DNA of 64,000 nt. Origin: Luzula sylvatica (Eukaryota; Streptophyta; Magnoliopsida; Poales; Juncaceae). Position 1 is the stretch's first letter, and the number at the start of each line of letters is the position of its first letter. The stretch spans positions 744,001 to 808,000 of the forward strand of contig CAMPEJ010000006.1 of assembly GCA_946800325.1 (NCBI GenBank), in the 5' to 3' direction. Under the pieces are notes generated by a model. It saw only the letters and a program-made list of their open reading frames with translations, was not told the DNA's origin and did not search any database. Of this stretch, positions 1 through 12,300 are shown one piece after another. Both the position numbers and the translations under genes were made by a program.

Positions 1-869
1 CTGCCATGAGAACCACCTCGGAATAAGCTTTCCAACGGAACCAAGAACTCACGAAACGGAGACCGAACGGAGAAGTTATGACCAAATTACGAAGACGTGA
101 CACACGGAATCTAGTTCGATACACCCGTCAAAGAACCGATCAAACTACGACCTCTCTACTTATCCGACACATCAAAGCTTCTACTGACCTCGAGATAAAA
201 CCCTAACGATACTCGAGACAACTCAACTAGCCTCAAACTACTAGAAGAAACCTCAAACTACAACGACAAACTACAACGAGATAAATCTCAGCCATGTGTT
301 TAATCTTGGCTCGTTTTCTCATTAATCCAACCATTAATTAATTGGACATTATCGAGTAATCGAGCCTTCTCCTAATTACTTACCGGTAATTCAAACCGAC
401 ATTCACGATCATCTACAATCAATCTCTGAAATTCAGATTTAATAGAATACAACAATACCGGGTTATTGGATTTCAAACCTAAACCAAACACGAACCCGAC
501 CCGTTAAGAATAAAGACGTCAACTATCTCTCTTCTTTGCTTCCCCAAACCGAAACCCCAATTCCACTACTTATGATCAACCAATAGCCCGACCGCCACTA
601 TTCAAACGGCCGAACCATCACGATCAAACATCTTCCTCGGCAATCAAATTCTCAACATTCGACCCGACAAATCAAGCTTAATCCGAATTTAGGTCGATAC
701 ACATGGCAATATTATGAGGTATAATAATTACTAAATAACAAGTCCGAGATATACCTCTACACGCCGCAACGTTTACCATCCCTGCGTCATATTCTCCTTC
801 ATCGAAATACTTGCCACAGTCCCTCCATGATGCTACCATGATCCCACCATGACACCTTTTTCCTGACCC

Positions 870-1345
870 GATAAAGCTTGTGTCGGTGCCATCATGCTCC
901 TGCCCCGATACGTGCTCCGCTGTGTCATGGTGATGGCCCCAATGCTGTCCAACACCAGCCCCATATGGCCCCATCCTGCTCAACACCAGGCCCCCATATG
1001 GCCCCCTCCTGCTCTACACCAGCCCCATATGGCCCCATCCTGCTCAACACCAGCCCCCATACTCAAGCCGCTGCGATCCTGTCACGATACCGTTTTCAGA
1101 CCCCGATACACATGCGGAACTGCCGTTTTCCTCATCCGATGCGATTGCCATAGTCCCCGTGATGTCGTCGTCTCGCCATCACCTCACACCCTTGCTGCTG
1201 CCGCTGCCCCGATGCACCAGCGGTTGTGCCTCGGTGTCGTTTTCCAGCTCTTTCCCCTGATACACACCCCCACGACGCAGCCACGGTGTGACCCGCTGCT
1301 CCGATGCTCGTGCCGTCGTGTCTCGATGATGCCGTTCTCAAACCC
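870..1345. other. GC-rich, C-rich island inside the LTR-like region
   Basis: This stretch is markedly richer in C and G than everything around it, with many runs of four or five C on the plus strand. It contains the minisatellite at 930-1062. It is open in several frames on both strands (for example plus-strand 894-1367), but the predicted peptides are rich in Pro, Cys, His and Met with no recognisable domain, as expected of C-rich low-complexity DNA. It may be a transcribed or regulatory part of the LTR or an unrelated insertion; the sequence does not decide. Confidence 0.5.
930..1062 (+). repeat. Imperfect 31-33 bp minisatellite, about 3.5 copies
   Basis: The motif ccatatggcccc followed by tcctgctcaacaccag recurs with ccatat starting at 961, 994, 1025 and 1057, giving spacings of 33, 31 and 32 bp. 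A diverged partial copy (gatggccccaatgctgtcc then aacaccag) precedes it from about 932. The copies differ by small indels in the C runs and single substitutions, so the array is old enough to have decayed, or slips easily. It lies in the C-rich island of the LTR-like region. Confidence 0.8.
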
Positions 1346-1849
1346 TAACTCCTTTTCTTCCAAATAATCTTCTGATACTATTTTCTAGCATGAACTCATT
1401 CATGCTACATGCTAGCCTCTCCTTCTTACCAAGCCTCTATTTTCTTTGATGAATTTCTCACTTTATTTCTTCCAACTGCCATCTTCTCTAACTTAGGGTT
1501 TTCATCCATTCAATTTTCGTGGAGAGTGAAAGAGTAACTTCTGGAGAGAGAGGTTATGTTGTGTTCACAATATAACCAAGCATAGGTTGGCCACCTCTCA
1601 TTCCTCCAATCAAAAGGGGTTATGTCCAAGCTGCTCACAAGCAGGACAACAATATATGGCTCGCAAGCACCTGAGTTGTAAATTGCTTTGGACTAAATCT
1701 ATGTCATGCTTGATATTCCTTGTACAAAATATAGGTTGTGTATGAACCATGTTATATTTTCTCCAAAACATAAATCAACTTTGTGACCTACTTCTAGGCA
1801 TATCATTATATTTTCTCATCATCCAAATATATTTATTGACATTTATAAT

Positions 1850-1919
1850 CATGATATAAAATACTCCCCTCCTTAAAGAAATTTCGTCTTCGAAATTCAT
1901 TACGCATACCATGATATAA
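1850..1919 (+). repeat. 10-bp direct repeat flanking the PPT block
   Basis: catgatataa occurs at 1850-1859 and again at 1910-1919, 60 bp apart, bracketing the PPT and pre-PPT sequence. The second copy abuts the first satellite monomer. It may be chance in AT-rich DNA, or a trace of the event that joined the retroelement to the array. Confidence 0.45.
1864..1897 (-). other. Polypurine tract and pre-PPT end of a gypsy element
   Basis: On the minus strand the bases 1897 to 1865 read as the codons N-F-E-D-E-I-S-L-R-R-G, and 1874-1864 is the purine run aaggaggggag. A phrase of the type FEDEI followed by a purine-rich AAGGAGGGGAG tract is, to my knowledge, typical of the end of the internal region of plant chromovirus-type Ty3/gypsy elements (Del/Tekay group), just before the 3' LTR. 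The frame stays open upstream only as far as the satellite junction, so all of gag-pol is missing. Whether these codons were translated or were 3' untranslated sequence in the living element cannot be told. Assignment to a particular clade is tentative. Confidence 0.65.
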
Positions 1920-3198
1920 CATAACGTATTTTGAGATCATTTGAATCGTATCTTTTTCCAGATAACATTTCACCAAAATTTACAAACACTAAGACAGTTT
2001 GTTTTTCGATTCAAAACAATCTGTTTATGCTTTGGGGAGTTCAAATAACGTATTTTGAGATCATTTGAATCGTATCTTTTTCCAGATAAAATTTCACCAA
2101 AATTTACAAACACTAAGAATGTTTGTTTTTCGATTCAAAACAATTTGTTTATGGTTTGGGGAGTTCAAATAACGTATTTTGAGATCATTTGAATCGTATC
2201 TTTTACCACATAACATTTCACCAAAATTTACAAACACTAAAAAGTTTGTTTTTCGATTCAAAACAATCTGTTTATGCTTTGGGGAGTTCAAATAACGTAT
2301 TTTGAGATCATTTGAATCGTATCTTTTACCACATAACATTTTACCAAATTTTACAAACACTAAGAAAGTTTGTTTTTCGATTCAAAACAATCTGTTTATG
2401 CATTGGGGAGTTCAAATAACGTATTTTGAGATCATTCGAATCGTATCTTTTACTACATAACATTTCACCAAAATTTACAAACACTAAGACAGTTTGTTTT
2501 TCGATTCGAAACAATCTGTTTATGCTTTGGGGAGTTCAAATAACGTATTTTGAGATCATTCGAATCGTATCTTTTACTACATAACATTTCACCAAAATTT
2601 ACAAACACTAAGAAAGTTTGTTTTTCAATTCCAAACAATCTGTTTATGCTTTGGGGAGTTCAAATAACGTATTTTGAGATCATTCGAATCGTATCTTTTA
2701 CTACATAACATTTCACCAAAATTTACAAACACTAAGAAAGTTTGTTTTTCAATTCAAAACAATCTGTTTATGCTTTGGGGAGTTCAAATAACGTATTTTG
2801 AGATCATTTGATTCGTATCTTTTACCACATAACATTTCACCATAATTTACAAACACTGTGAAAGTTTGATTTTCGATTAAAAACAATATGTTTATGCTTT
2901 GGGGAGTTCATATAACGTATTTTGAGATCATTTGAATCGTATCTTTTACTACATAACATTTCACCAAAATTTACAAACACTAAGAAATTTTGTTTTTCGA
3001 TTCAAAACAATTTGTTTATCCTTTGGGGAGTTCAAATAACGTATTTTGAGATCATTTGAATCGTATCTTTTTCCAGATAACATTTCACCAAAATTTACAA
3101 ACACTAAGACAGTTTGTTTTTCGATTCAAAACAATCTGTTTATGCTTTGGGGAGTTCAAATAACGTATTTTGAGATCATTTGAATCGTATCTTTTTCC

Positions 3199-3200
3199 AT
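3199..3200 (+). repeat. 9-bp deletion inside a Q monomer
   Basis: ttttccatcacc stands where other Q monomers have ttttccagataaaa followed by tttcacc, so gataaaatt is lost. It is the largest deletion I found in the array and appears only here, near the array edge. It explains why the neighbouring repeats at 2094 and 3200 are spaced 1,106 bp and not a multiple of the monomer. Confidence 0.85.
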
Positions 3201-3399
3201 CACCAAAATTTACAAACACTAAGAATGTTTGTTTTTCGATTCAAAACAATTTGTTTATGCTTTGGGGAGTTCAAATAACGTATTTTGAGATCATTTGAAT
3301 CGTATCTTTTACCACATAACATTTCACCACAATTTACAAACACTAAAAAGTTTGTTTTTCGATTCAAAACAATCTGTTTATGCTTTGGGGAGTTCAAAT

Positions 3400-4638
3400 A
3401 ACGTATTTTGAGATCATTTGAATCGTATCTTTTACCACATAACATTTTACCAAATTTTACAAACACTAAGAAAGTTTGTTTTTCGATTCAAAACAATCTG
3501 TTTATGCATTGGGGAGTTCAAATAACGTATTTTGAGATCATTCGAATCGTATCTTTTACTACATAACATTTCACCAAAATTTACAAACACTAAGACAGTT
3601 TGTTTTTCGATTCGAAACAATCTGTTTATGCTTTGGGGAGTTCAAATAACGTATTTTGAGATCATTTGAATCATATCTTTTTCCAGATAACATTTCACCA
3701 AAATTTACAAACACTAAGACAGTTTTTTTTTCGATTCAAAACAATCTGTTTATGCTTTGGGGAGTTCAAATAACGTATTTTGAGATCATTCGAATCGTAT
3801 CTTTTACTACATAACATTTCACCAAAATTTACAAACACTAAGAAAGTTTGTTTTTCGATTCAAAACAATCTGTTTATGCTTTGGGGAGTTCAAATAACGT
3901 ATTTTGAGATCATTTGATTCGTATCTTTTACCACATAACATTTCACCAAAATTTACAAACACTGTGAAAGTTTGATTTTCGATTAAAAACAATCTGTTTA
4001 TGCTTTGGGGAGTTCATATAACGTATTTTGAGATAATTTGAATCGTATCTTTTACTACATAACATTTCACCAAAATTTACAAACACTAAGAAAGTTTGTT
4101 TTTCGATTCAAAACAATTTGTTTATGCTTTGGGGAGTTCAAATAACGTATTTTGAGATCATTCGAATCGTATCTTTTTCCAGATAACATTTCACCAAAAT
4201 TTACAAACACTAAGACAGTTTGTTTTTCGATTCAAAACAATCTGTTTATGCTTTGGGGAGTTCAAATAACGTATTTTGAGATCATTCGAATCGTATCTTT
4301 TAGCACATAACATTTCACCAAAATTTACAAACACTGTGAAAGTTTGATTTTCGATTAAAAACAATCTGTTTATGCTTTGGGGAGTTCATAAAACGTATTT
4401 TGAGATCATTTGAATCGTATCTTTTACTACATAACATTTCACCAAAATTTACAAACACTAAGAAAGTTTGTTTTTCGATTCAAAACAATTTGTTTATGCT
4501 TTGGGGAGTTCAAATAACATATTTTTAGATAATTCGAATCGTATCTTTTACCACATAACATTTCACCAAAATTTGCAAACACTAAGAAAGTTTGTTTTTC
4601 GATTCAAAACAATTTGTTTATGCTTGGGGAGTTCAAAT
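3400..4638 (+). repeat. Ten-monomer higher-order repeat, copy 1 (F-T-P-T-G-T-P-G-T-M)
   Basis: Order of monomers by marker: F (ccaaattttac); T with cattcgaatcg, aagacag and cgattcgaaac; P; T with cattcgaatcg; G with tttgattcg, ctgtgaaag and gattaaaaac; T preceded by ttcatataacg; P; G with cattcgaatcg; T preceded by ttcataaaacg; and M (aacatattttta, starting at 4516). The distance from F to M start is 1,116 bp, exactly nine monomers. The M monomer is 123 bp because of a cttgggg deletion. It matches the copy at 30337 at a constant offset of 26,937 bp over about 3.2-4.55 kb. Confidence 0.85.
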
Positions 4639-7600
4639 AACGTATTTTGAGATCATTTGAATCGTATCTTTTACCACATAACATTTCACCAAAATTTACA
4701 AACACTAAGAAAGTTTGTTTTTCGATTCAAAACAATCTGTTTCTGCTTTGGGGAGTTCAAATAACGTATTTTGAGATCATTTGAATCGTATCTTTTACCA
4801 CATAACATTTCACCAAAATTTACAAAGACTAAGAATGTTTGTTTTTCTATTCAAAACAATCTGTTTATGCTTTGGGGAGTTCAAATAACATATTTTGAGA
4901 TCATTTGAATCGTATCTTTTACCACATAACATTTCACCAAAATTTACAAACACTAAGAAAGTTTGTTTTTCGATTCAAAACAATTTGTTTATGCTTTGGG
5001 GAGTTCAAATAACGTATTTTGAGATCATTTGAATCGTATCTTTTTCCAGATAACATTTCACCAAAATTTACAAACATTAAGACAGTTTGTTTTTCAATTC
5101 AAAACAATCTGTTTATGCTTTGGGGAGTTCAAATAACGTATTTTGAGATCATTCGAATCGTATCTTTTACTACATAACATTTCACCAAAATTTACAAACA
5201 CTAAGAAAGTTTGTTTTTCAATTCAAAACAATCTGTTTATGCTTTGGGGAGTTCAAATAACGTATTTTGAGATCATTTGAATCGTATCTTTTACCACATA
5301 ACATTTTACCAAAATTTAAAAAACACTAAGAATGTTTGTTTTTCGATTCAAAACAATTTGTTTATGCTTTGGGGAGTTCAAATAACGTATTTTGAGATCA
5401 TTTGAATCGTATCTTTTTCCAGATAACATTTCACCAAAATTTACAAACACTAAGGCAGTTTGTTTTTCGATTCAAAACAATCTGTTTATGCTTTGGGGAG
5501 TTCAAATAACGTATTTTGAGATTATTTGAATCGTATCTTTTTCCAGATAAAATTTCACCAAAATTTACAAACACTAAGAATGTTTGTTTTTCGATTCAAA
5601 ACAATTTGTTTATGCTTTGGGGAGTTCAAATAACGTATTTTGAGATCATTTGAATCGTATCTTTTACCACACAACATTTCACCAAAATTTACAAACACTA
5701 AGAAAGTTTGTTTTTCGATTCAAAACAATCTGTTTATGCTTTGGGAAGTTCAAATAACGTATTTTGAGATCATTTGAATCGTATCTTTTACCACATAACA
5801 TTTCACCAAAATTTACAAACACTAAGAAAGTTTGTTTTTCTATTCAAAACAATCTGTTTATGCTTTGGGGAGTTCAAATAACGTATTTTGAGATCATTTG
5901 AATCGTATCTTTTACCACATAACATTTTACCAAATTTTACAAACACTAAGAAAGTTTGTTTTTCGATTCAAAACAATCTGTTTATGCTTTGGGGAGTTCA
6001 AATAACGTATTTTGAGATCATTCGAATCGTATCTTTTACTACATAACATTTCACCAAAATTTACAAACACTAAGACAGTTTGTTTTTCGATTCGAAACAA
6101 TCTGTTTATGCTTTGGGGAGTTCAAATGACGTATTTTGAGATCATTTGAATCGTATCTTTTTCCAGATAACATTTCACCAAAATTTACAACCACTAAGAC
6201 AGTTTGTTTTTCGATTCAAAACAATCTGTTTATGCTTTGGGGAGTTCAAATAACGTATTTTGAGATCATTCGAATCGTATCTTTTACTACATAACATTTC
6301 ACCAAAATTTACAAACACTAAGAAAGTTTGTTTTTCGATTCAAAACAATCTGTTCATGCTTTGGGGAGTTCAAATAACGTATTTTGAGATCATTTGATTC
6401 GTATCTTTTACCACATAACATTTCACCAAAATTTACAAACACTGTGAAAGTTTGATTTTCGATTAAAAACAATCTGTTTATGCTTTGGGGAGTTCATATA
6501 ACGTATTTTGAGATCATTTGAATCGTATCTTTTACTACATAACATTTCACCAAAATTTACAAACACTAAGAAAGTTTGTTTTTCGATTCAAAACAATTTG
6601 TTTATGCTTTAGGGAGTTCAAATAACGTATTTTGAGATCATTTGAATCGTATCTTTTTCCAGATAACATTTCACCAAAATTTACAAACACTAAGACAGTT
6701 TGTTTTTCGATTCAAAACAATCTGTTTATGCTTTGGGGAGTTCAAATAACGTATTTTGAGATCATTCGAATCGTATCTTTTACCACATAACATTTCACCA
6801 AAATTTACAAACACTGTGAAAGTTTGATTTTCTATTCAAAACAATCTGTTTATGCTTTGGGGAGTTCAAATAACGTATTTTGAGATCATTTGAATCGTAT
6901 CTTTTACCACATAACATTTCACCAAAATTTACAAACACTAAGAAAGTTTGTTTTTCGATTCAAAACAATTTGTTTATGCTTTGGGGAGTTCAAATAACGT
7001 ATTTTGAGATCATTTGAATCGTATCTTTTTCCAGATAACATTTCACCAAAATTTACAAACACTAAGACAGTTTGTTTTTCGATTCAAAACAATCTGTTTA
7101 TGCTTTGGGGAGTTCAAATAACGTATTTTGAGATCATTCGAATCGTATCTTTTACTACATAACATTTCACCAAAATTTACAAACACTAAGAAAGTTTGTT
7201 TTTCAATTCAAAACAATCTGTTTATGCTTTGGGGAGTTCAAATAACGTATTTTGAGATCATTTGATTCGTATCTTTTACCACATAACATTTCACCAAAAT
7301 TTACAAACACTGTGAAAGTTTGATTTTCGATTAAAAACAATATGTTTATGCTTTGGGGAGTTCATATAACGTATTTTGAGATCATTTGAATCGTATCTTT
7401 TACTACATAACATTTCACCAAAATTTACAAACACTAAGAAAGTTTGTTTTTCGATTCAAAACAATTTGTTTATGCTTCGGGGAGTTCAAATAACGTATTT
7501 TGAGATCATTTCAATCGTATCTTTTTCCAGATAACATTTCACCAAAATTTGTAAACACTAAGACAGTTTGTTTTTCGATTCAAAGCAATCTGTTTATGCT

Positions 7601-7987
7601 TTGGGGAGTTCAAATAACGTATTTTGAGATCATTTGAATCGTATCTTTTTCCAGATAAAATTTCACCAAATTTTACAAACACTAAGAATGTTTGTTTTTC
7701 GATTCAAAACAATTTGTTTATGCTTTGGGGAGTTCAAATAACGTATTTTGAGATCATTTGAATCGTATCTTTTACCACATAACATTTCACCAAAATTTAC
7801 AAACACTAAGAAAGTTTGTTTTTCGATTCAAAACAATCTGTTTATGCTTTGGGGAGTTCAAATAACGTATTTTGAGATCATTTGAATCGTATCTTTTACC
7901 ACATAACATTTCACCAAAATTTACAAACACTAAGAAAGTTTGTTTTTCGATTCAAAACAATTTGTTTATGCTTTGGGGAGTTCAAAT

Positions 7988-9227
7988 AACGTATTTTGAG
8001 ATCATTTGAATCGTATCTTTTACCACATAACATTTTACCAAATTTTACAAACACTAAGAAAGTTTGTTTTTCGATTCAAAATAATATGTTTATGCTTTGG
8101 GGAGTTCAAATGACGTATTTTGAGATCATTCGAATCGTATCTTTTACTACATAACATTTCACCAAAATTTACAAACACTAAGACAGTTTGTTTTTCGATT
8201 CGAAACAATCTGTTTATGCTTTGGGGAGTTCAAATAACGTATTTTGAGATCATTTGAATCGTATCTTTTTCCAGATAACATTTCACCAAAATTTACAAAC
8301 ACTAAGACAGTTTGTTTTTCGATTCAAAACAATCTGTTTATGCTTTGGGGAGTTCAAATAACGTATTTTGAGATCATTCGAATCGTATCTTTTACTACAT
8401 AACATTTCACCAAAATTTACAAACACTATGAAAGTTTGTTTTTCGATTCAAAACAATCTGTTTATGCTTTGGGGAGTTCAAATAACGTATTTTGAGATCA
8501 TTTGATTCGTATCTTTTACCACATAACATTTCACCAAAATTTACAAACACTGTGAAAGTTTGATTTTCGATTAAAAACAATCTGTTTATGCTTTGGGGAG
8601 TTCATATAACGTATTTTGAGATCATTTGAATCGTATCTTTTACTACATAACATTTCACCAAAATTTACAAACACTAAGAAAGTTTGTTTTCCGATTCAAA
8701 ACAATTTGTTTATGCTTTGGGGAGTTCAAATAACGTATTTTGAGATCATTTGAATCGTATCTTTTTCCAGATAACATTTCACCAAAATTTACAAACACGA
8801 AGGCAGTTTGTTTTTCGATTCAAAACAATCTGTTTATGCTTTGGGGAGTTCAAATAACGTATTTTGAGATCATTCGAATCGTATCTTTTACCACATAACA
8901 TTTCACCAAAATTTACAAACACTGTGAAAGTTTGATTTTCGATTAAAAACAATCTGTTTATGCTTTGGGGAGTTCATAAAACGTATTTTGAGATCATTTG
9001 AATCGTATCTTTTACTACATAACATTTCACCAAAATTTACAAACACTAAGAAAGTTTGTTTTTCGATTCAAAACAATTTGTTTATGTTTTGGGGAGTTCA
9101 AATAACATATTTTTAGATAATTCGAATCGTATCTTTTACCACATAACATTTCACAAAAATTTACAAACACTAAGAAAGTTTGTTTTTCGATTCAAAACAA
9201 TCTGTTTATGCTTTGGGGAGTTCAAAT
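7988..9227 (+). repeat. Ten-monomer higher-order repeat, copy 2
   Basis: Same marker order as the copy at 3400, with M starting at 9104 (1,116 bp after F). Private marks are ttgacgtatt-type start (caaatgacg) in the second monomer, actatgaaag in the fourth and acacgaaggcag in the seventh. It is followed directly by a T monomer ending in the J junction at 9342. It is the left partner of the copy at 49701, offset 41,713 bp. Confidence 0.85.
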
Positions 9228-9341
9228 AACGTATTTTGAGATCATTTGAATCGTATCTTTTACTACATAACATTTCACCAAAATTTACAAACACTAAGAA
9301 AGTTTGTTTTTCGATTCAAAACAATCTGTTTATGCTTTGGG

Positions 9342-9362
9342 ATCATTTGAATCATTTGAATC
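9342..9362 (+). repeat. J junction (132-bp monomer), first of twelve copies
   Basis: Between ctttggg and gtattttgag the normal 13 bases gagttcaaataac are replaced by 21 bases: atcatttga followed by a second atcatttga and atc. The net gain is 8 bp. Twelve copies were found, with the 21-base insert starting at 9342, 18278, 21014, 24990, 44583, 45459, 47451, 51055, 52054, 52310, 53309 and 53565. The insert is the same in all, so they descend from one event and were spread by array duplication. Because 132 is a multiple of 3, an open frame carries across this junction. Confidence 0.95.
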
Positions 9363-12300
9363 GTATTTTGAGATCATTTGAATCGTATCTTTTACCACAT
9401 AACATTTCACCAAAATTTACAAACACTAAGAAAGTTTGTTTTTCGATTCAAAACAATCTGTTTATGCTTTGGGGAGTTCAAATAACGTATTTTGAGATCA
9501 TTTGAATCGTATCTTTTACCACATAACATTTTACCAAAATTTACAAACACTAAGAAAGTTTGTTTTTCGATTCAAAACAATTTGTTTATGCTTTGGGGAG
9601 TTCAAATAACGTATTTTGAGATCATTTGAATCGTATCTTGTACCACATAACATTTCACCAAAATTTACAAACACTACGAAAGTTTGTTTTTCGATTCAAA
9701 ACAATTTGTTTATGCTTTGGGGAGTTCAAATAACGTATTTTGAGATCATTTGATTCGTATCTTTTACCACATAACATTTTAACAAAATTTACAAACACTA
9801 AGAAAGTTTGTTTTTCGATTCAAAACAATCTGTTTATGCTTTGGGGAGTTCAAATAACGTATTTTGAGATCATTTGAATCGTATCTTTTACCACATAACA
9901 TTTTACCAAAATTTACAAACACTAAGAAAGTTTGTTTTTCGATTCAAAACAATTTGTTTATGCTTTGGGGAGTTCAAATAACGTATTTTGAGATCATTTG
10001 AATCGTATCTTTTACCACATAACATTTCACCAAAATTTACAAACACTAAGAAAGTTTGTTTTTCGATTCAAAACAATCTGTTTATGCTTTGGGGAGTTCA
10101 AATAACGTATTTTGAGATCATTTGAATCGTATCTTTTACCACATAACATTTCACCAAAATTTACAAACACTAAGAAAGTTTGTTTTTCTATTCAAAACAA
10201 TCTGTTTATGCTTTGGGGAGTTCAAATAACGTATTTTGAGATCATTTGAATCGTATCTTTTACCACATAACATTTCACCAAAATTTACAAACACTAAGAA
10301 AGTTTGTTTTTCGATTCAAAACAATTTGTTTATGCTTTGGGGAGTTCAAATAACGTATTTTGAGATCATTTGAATCGTATCTTTTTCCAGATAACATTTC
10401 ACCAAAATTTACAAACACTAAGACAGTTTGTTTTTCGATTCAAAACAATCTGTTTATGCTTTGGGGAGTTCAAATAACGTATTTTGAGATCATTCGAATC
10501 GTATCTTTTACTACATAACATTTCACCAAAATTTACAAACACTAAGAAAGTTTGTTTTTCAATTCAAAACAATCTGTTTATGCTTTGGGGAGTTCAAATA
10601 ACGTATTTTGAGATCATTTGAATCGTATCTTTTACCACATAACATTTTACCAAAATTTAAAAAACACTAAGAATGTTTGTTTTTCGATTCAAAACAATTT
10701 ATTTATGCTTTGGGGAGTTCAAATAACGTATTTTGAGATCATTTGAATCGTATCTTTTTCCAGATAACATTTCACCAAAATTTACAAACACTAAGACAGT
10801 TTGTTTTTCGATTCAAAACAATCTGTTTATGCTTTGGGGAGTTCAAATAACGTATTTTGAGATCATTCGAATCGTATCTTTTACTACATAACATTTCACC
10901 AAAATTTACAAACACTAAGAAAGTTTGTTTTTCAATTCAAAACAATCTGTTTATGCTTTGGGGAGTTCAAATAACGAATTTTGAGATCATTTGATTCGTA
11001 TCTTTTACCACATAACATTTCCCCAAAATTTACAAACACTGAGAAAGTTTGATTTTCGATTAAAAACAATCTGTTTATGCTTTGGGGAGTTCAAATAACG
11101 TATTTTGAGATCATTTGAATCGTATCTTTTACTACATAACATTTCACCAAAATTTACAAACACTAAGAAATTTGTTTTTCGATTCAAAACAATTTGTTTA
11201 TGCTTTGGGGAGTTCAAATAACATATTTTTAGATAATTCGAATCGTATCTTTTACCACATAACATTTCACCAAAATTTACAAACACTAAGAAAGTTTGGT
11301 TTTCGATTCAAAAGAATCTGTTTATGCTTTGGGGAGTTCAAATAACGTATTTTGAGATCATTTGAATCGTATCTTTTACTACATAACATTTCACCAAAAT
11401 TTACAAACACTAAGAAAGTTTGTTTTTCGATTCAAAACAATCTGTTTATGCTTTGGGGAGTTCAAATAACGTATTTTGAGATCATTTGAATCGTATCTTT
11501 TACCACATAACATTTCACCAAAATTTACAAACACTAAGAAAGTTTGTTTTTCGATTCAAAACAATCTGTTTATGCTTTGGGGAGTTCAAATAACGTATTT
11601 TGAGATCATTTGAATCGTATCTTTTACCACATAACATTTTACCAAAATTTACAAACACTAAGAAAGTTTGTTTTTCGATTCAAAACAATTTGTTTATGCT
11701 TTGGGGAGTTCAAATAACGTATTTTGAGATCATTTGAATCGTATCTTGTACCACATAACATTTCACAAAAATTTACAAACACTACGAAAGTTTGTATTTC
11801 GATTCAAAACAATCTGTTTATGCTTTGGGGAGTTCAAATAACGTATTTTGAGATCATTTGAATCGTATCTTTTACCACATAACATTTCACCAAAATTTAC
11901 AAACACTAAGAAAGTTTGTTTTTCGATTCAAAATAATTTGTTTATGCTTTGGGGAGTTCAAATAACGTATTTTGAGATCATTTGAATCGTATCTTTTTCC
12001 ATATAACATTTCACCAAAATTTACAAACACTAAGACAGTTTGTTTTTCGATTCAAAACAATCTGTTTATGCTTTGGGGAGTTCAAATAACGTATTTTGAG
12101 ATCATTTGAATCGTATCTTTTAGTTCATAACATTTCACCAAAATTTACAAACACTAAGAAAGTTTGTTTTTCGATTCAAAACAATCTGTTTATGCTTTGG
12201 TGAGTTCAAATAACGTATTTTGAGATCATTTGAATCGTATCTTTTACGACATAACATTTCACCAAAATTTACAAACACTAAGAAAGTTTGTTTTTCGATT

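Larger units (their letters stand above)
1..1849 (-). mobile_element. LTR-like region of a Ty3/gypsy-type retrotransposon, incomplete
   Basis: I read this as the 3' LTR of a plant Ty3/gypsy element on the minus strand, because it lies directly downstream, in that orientation, of a PPT-like purine tract at 1864-1874. The far part (about 1-130, read on the minus strand) contains a stretch beginning ggtcataacttctccgttcg and followed by cgttggaaagctta, wording I associate with LTRs of plant gypsy elements; this is memory, not a search. Short direct repeats (cctcaaacta at 231-240 and 251-260; aaactacaacga twice near 254-279) occur in the same part. Neither LTR terminus is certain: the start should be a TG just beyond the PPT, around 1852, and the far end lies outside the window or was not recognised. 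No primer-binding site, gag or pol domain is present. Positions 290-870 and 1345-1849 hold no gene I can support. It could instead be several nested fragments. Confidence 0.55.

Noticed and set aside
894..1367. 157-codon plus-strand ORF, and overlapping ORFs at 878-1153, 678-986 (minus) and 1132-1341 (minus)
   Set aside because: All lie in or beside a C-rich stretch that contains a minisatellite. The peptides are Pro/Cys/His-rich or low complexity, overlap on both strands, and show no domain. Open frames are expected by composition.
1400..1520. Telomere-like aaaccctaa word on the minus strand near 1495-1505
   Set aside because: It is a single copy, not a tandem telomeric repeat.
1..1849. Complete retrotransposon with gag-pol
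   Set aside because: Only an LTR-like region and the PPT end are present; no reverse transcriptase, integrase, protease or gag reading frame is found.
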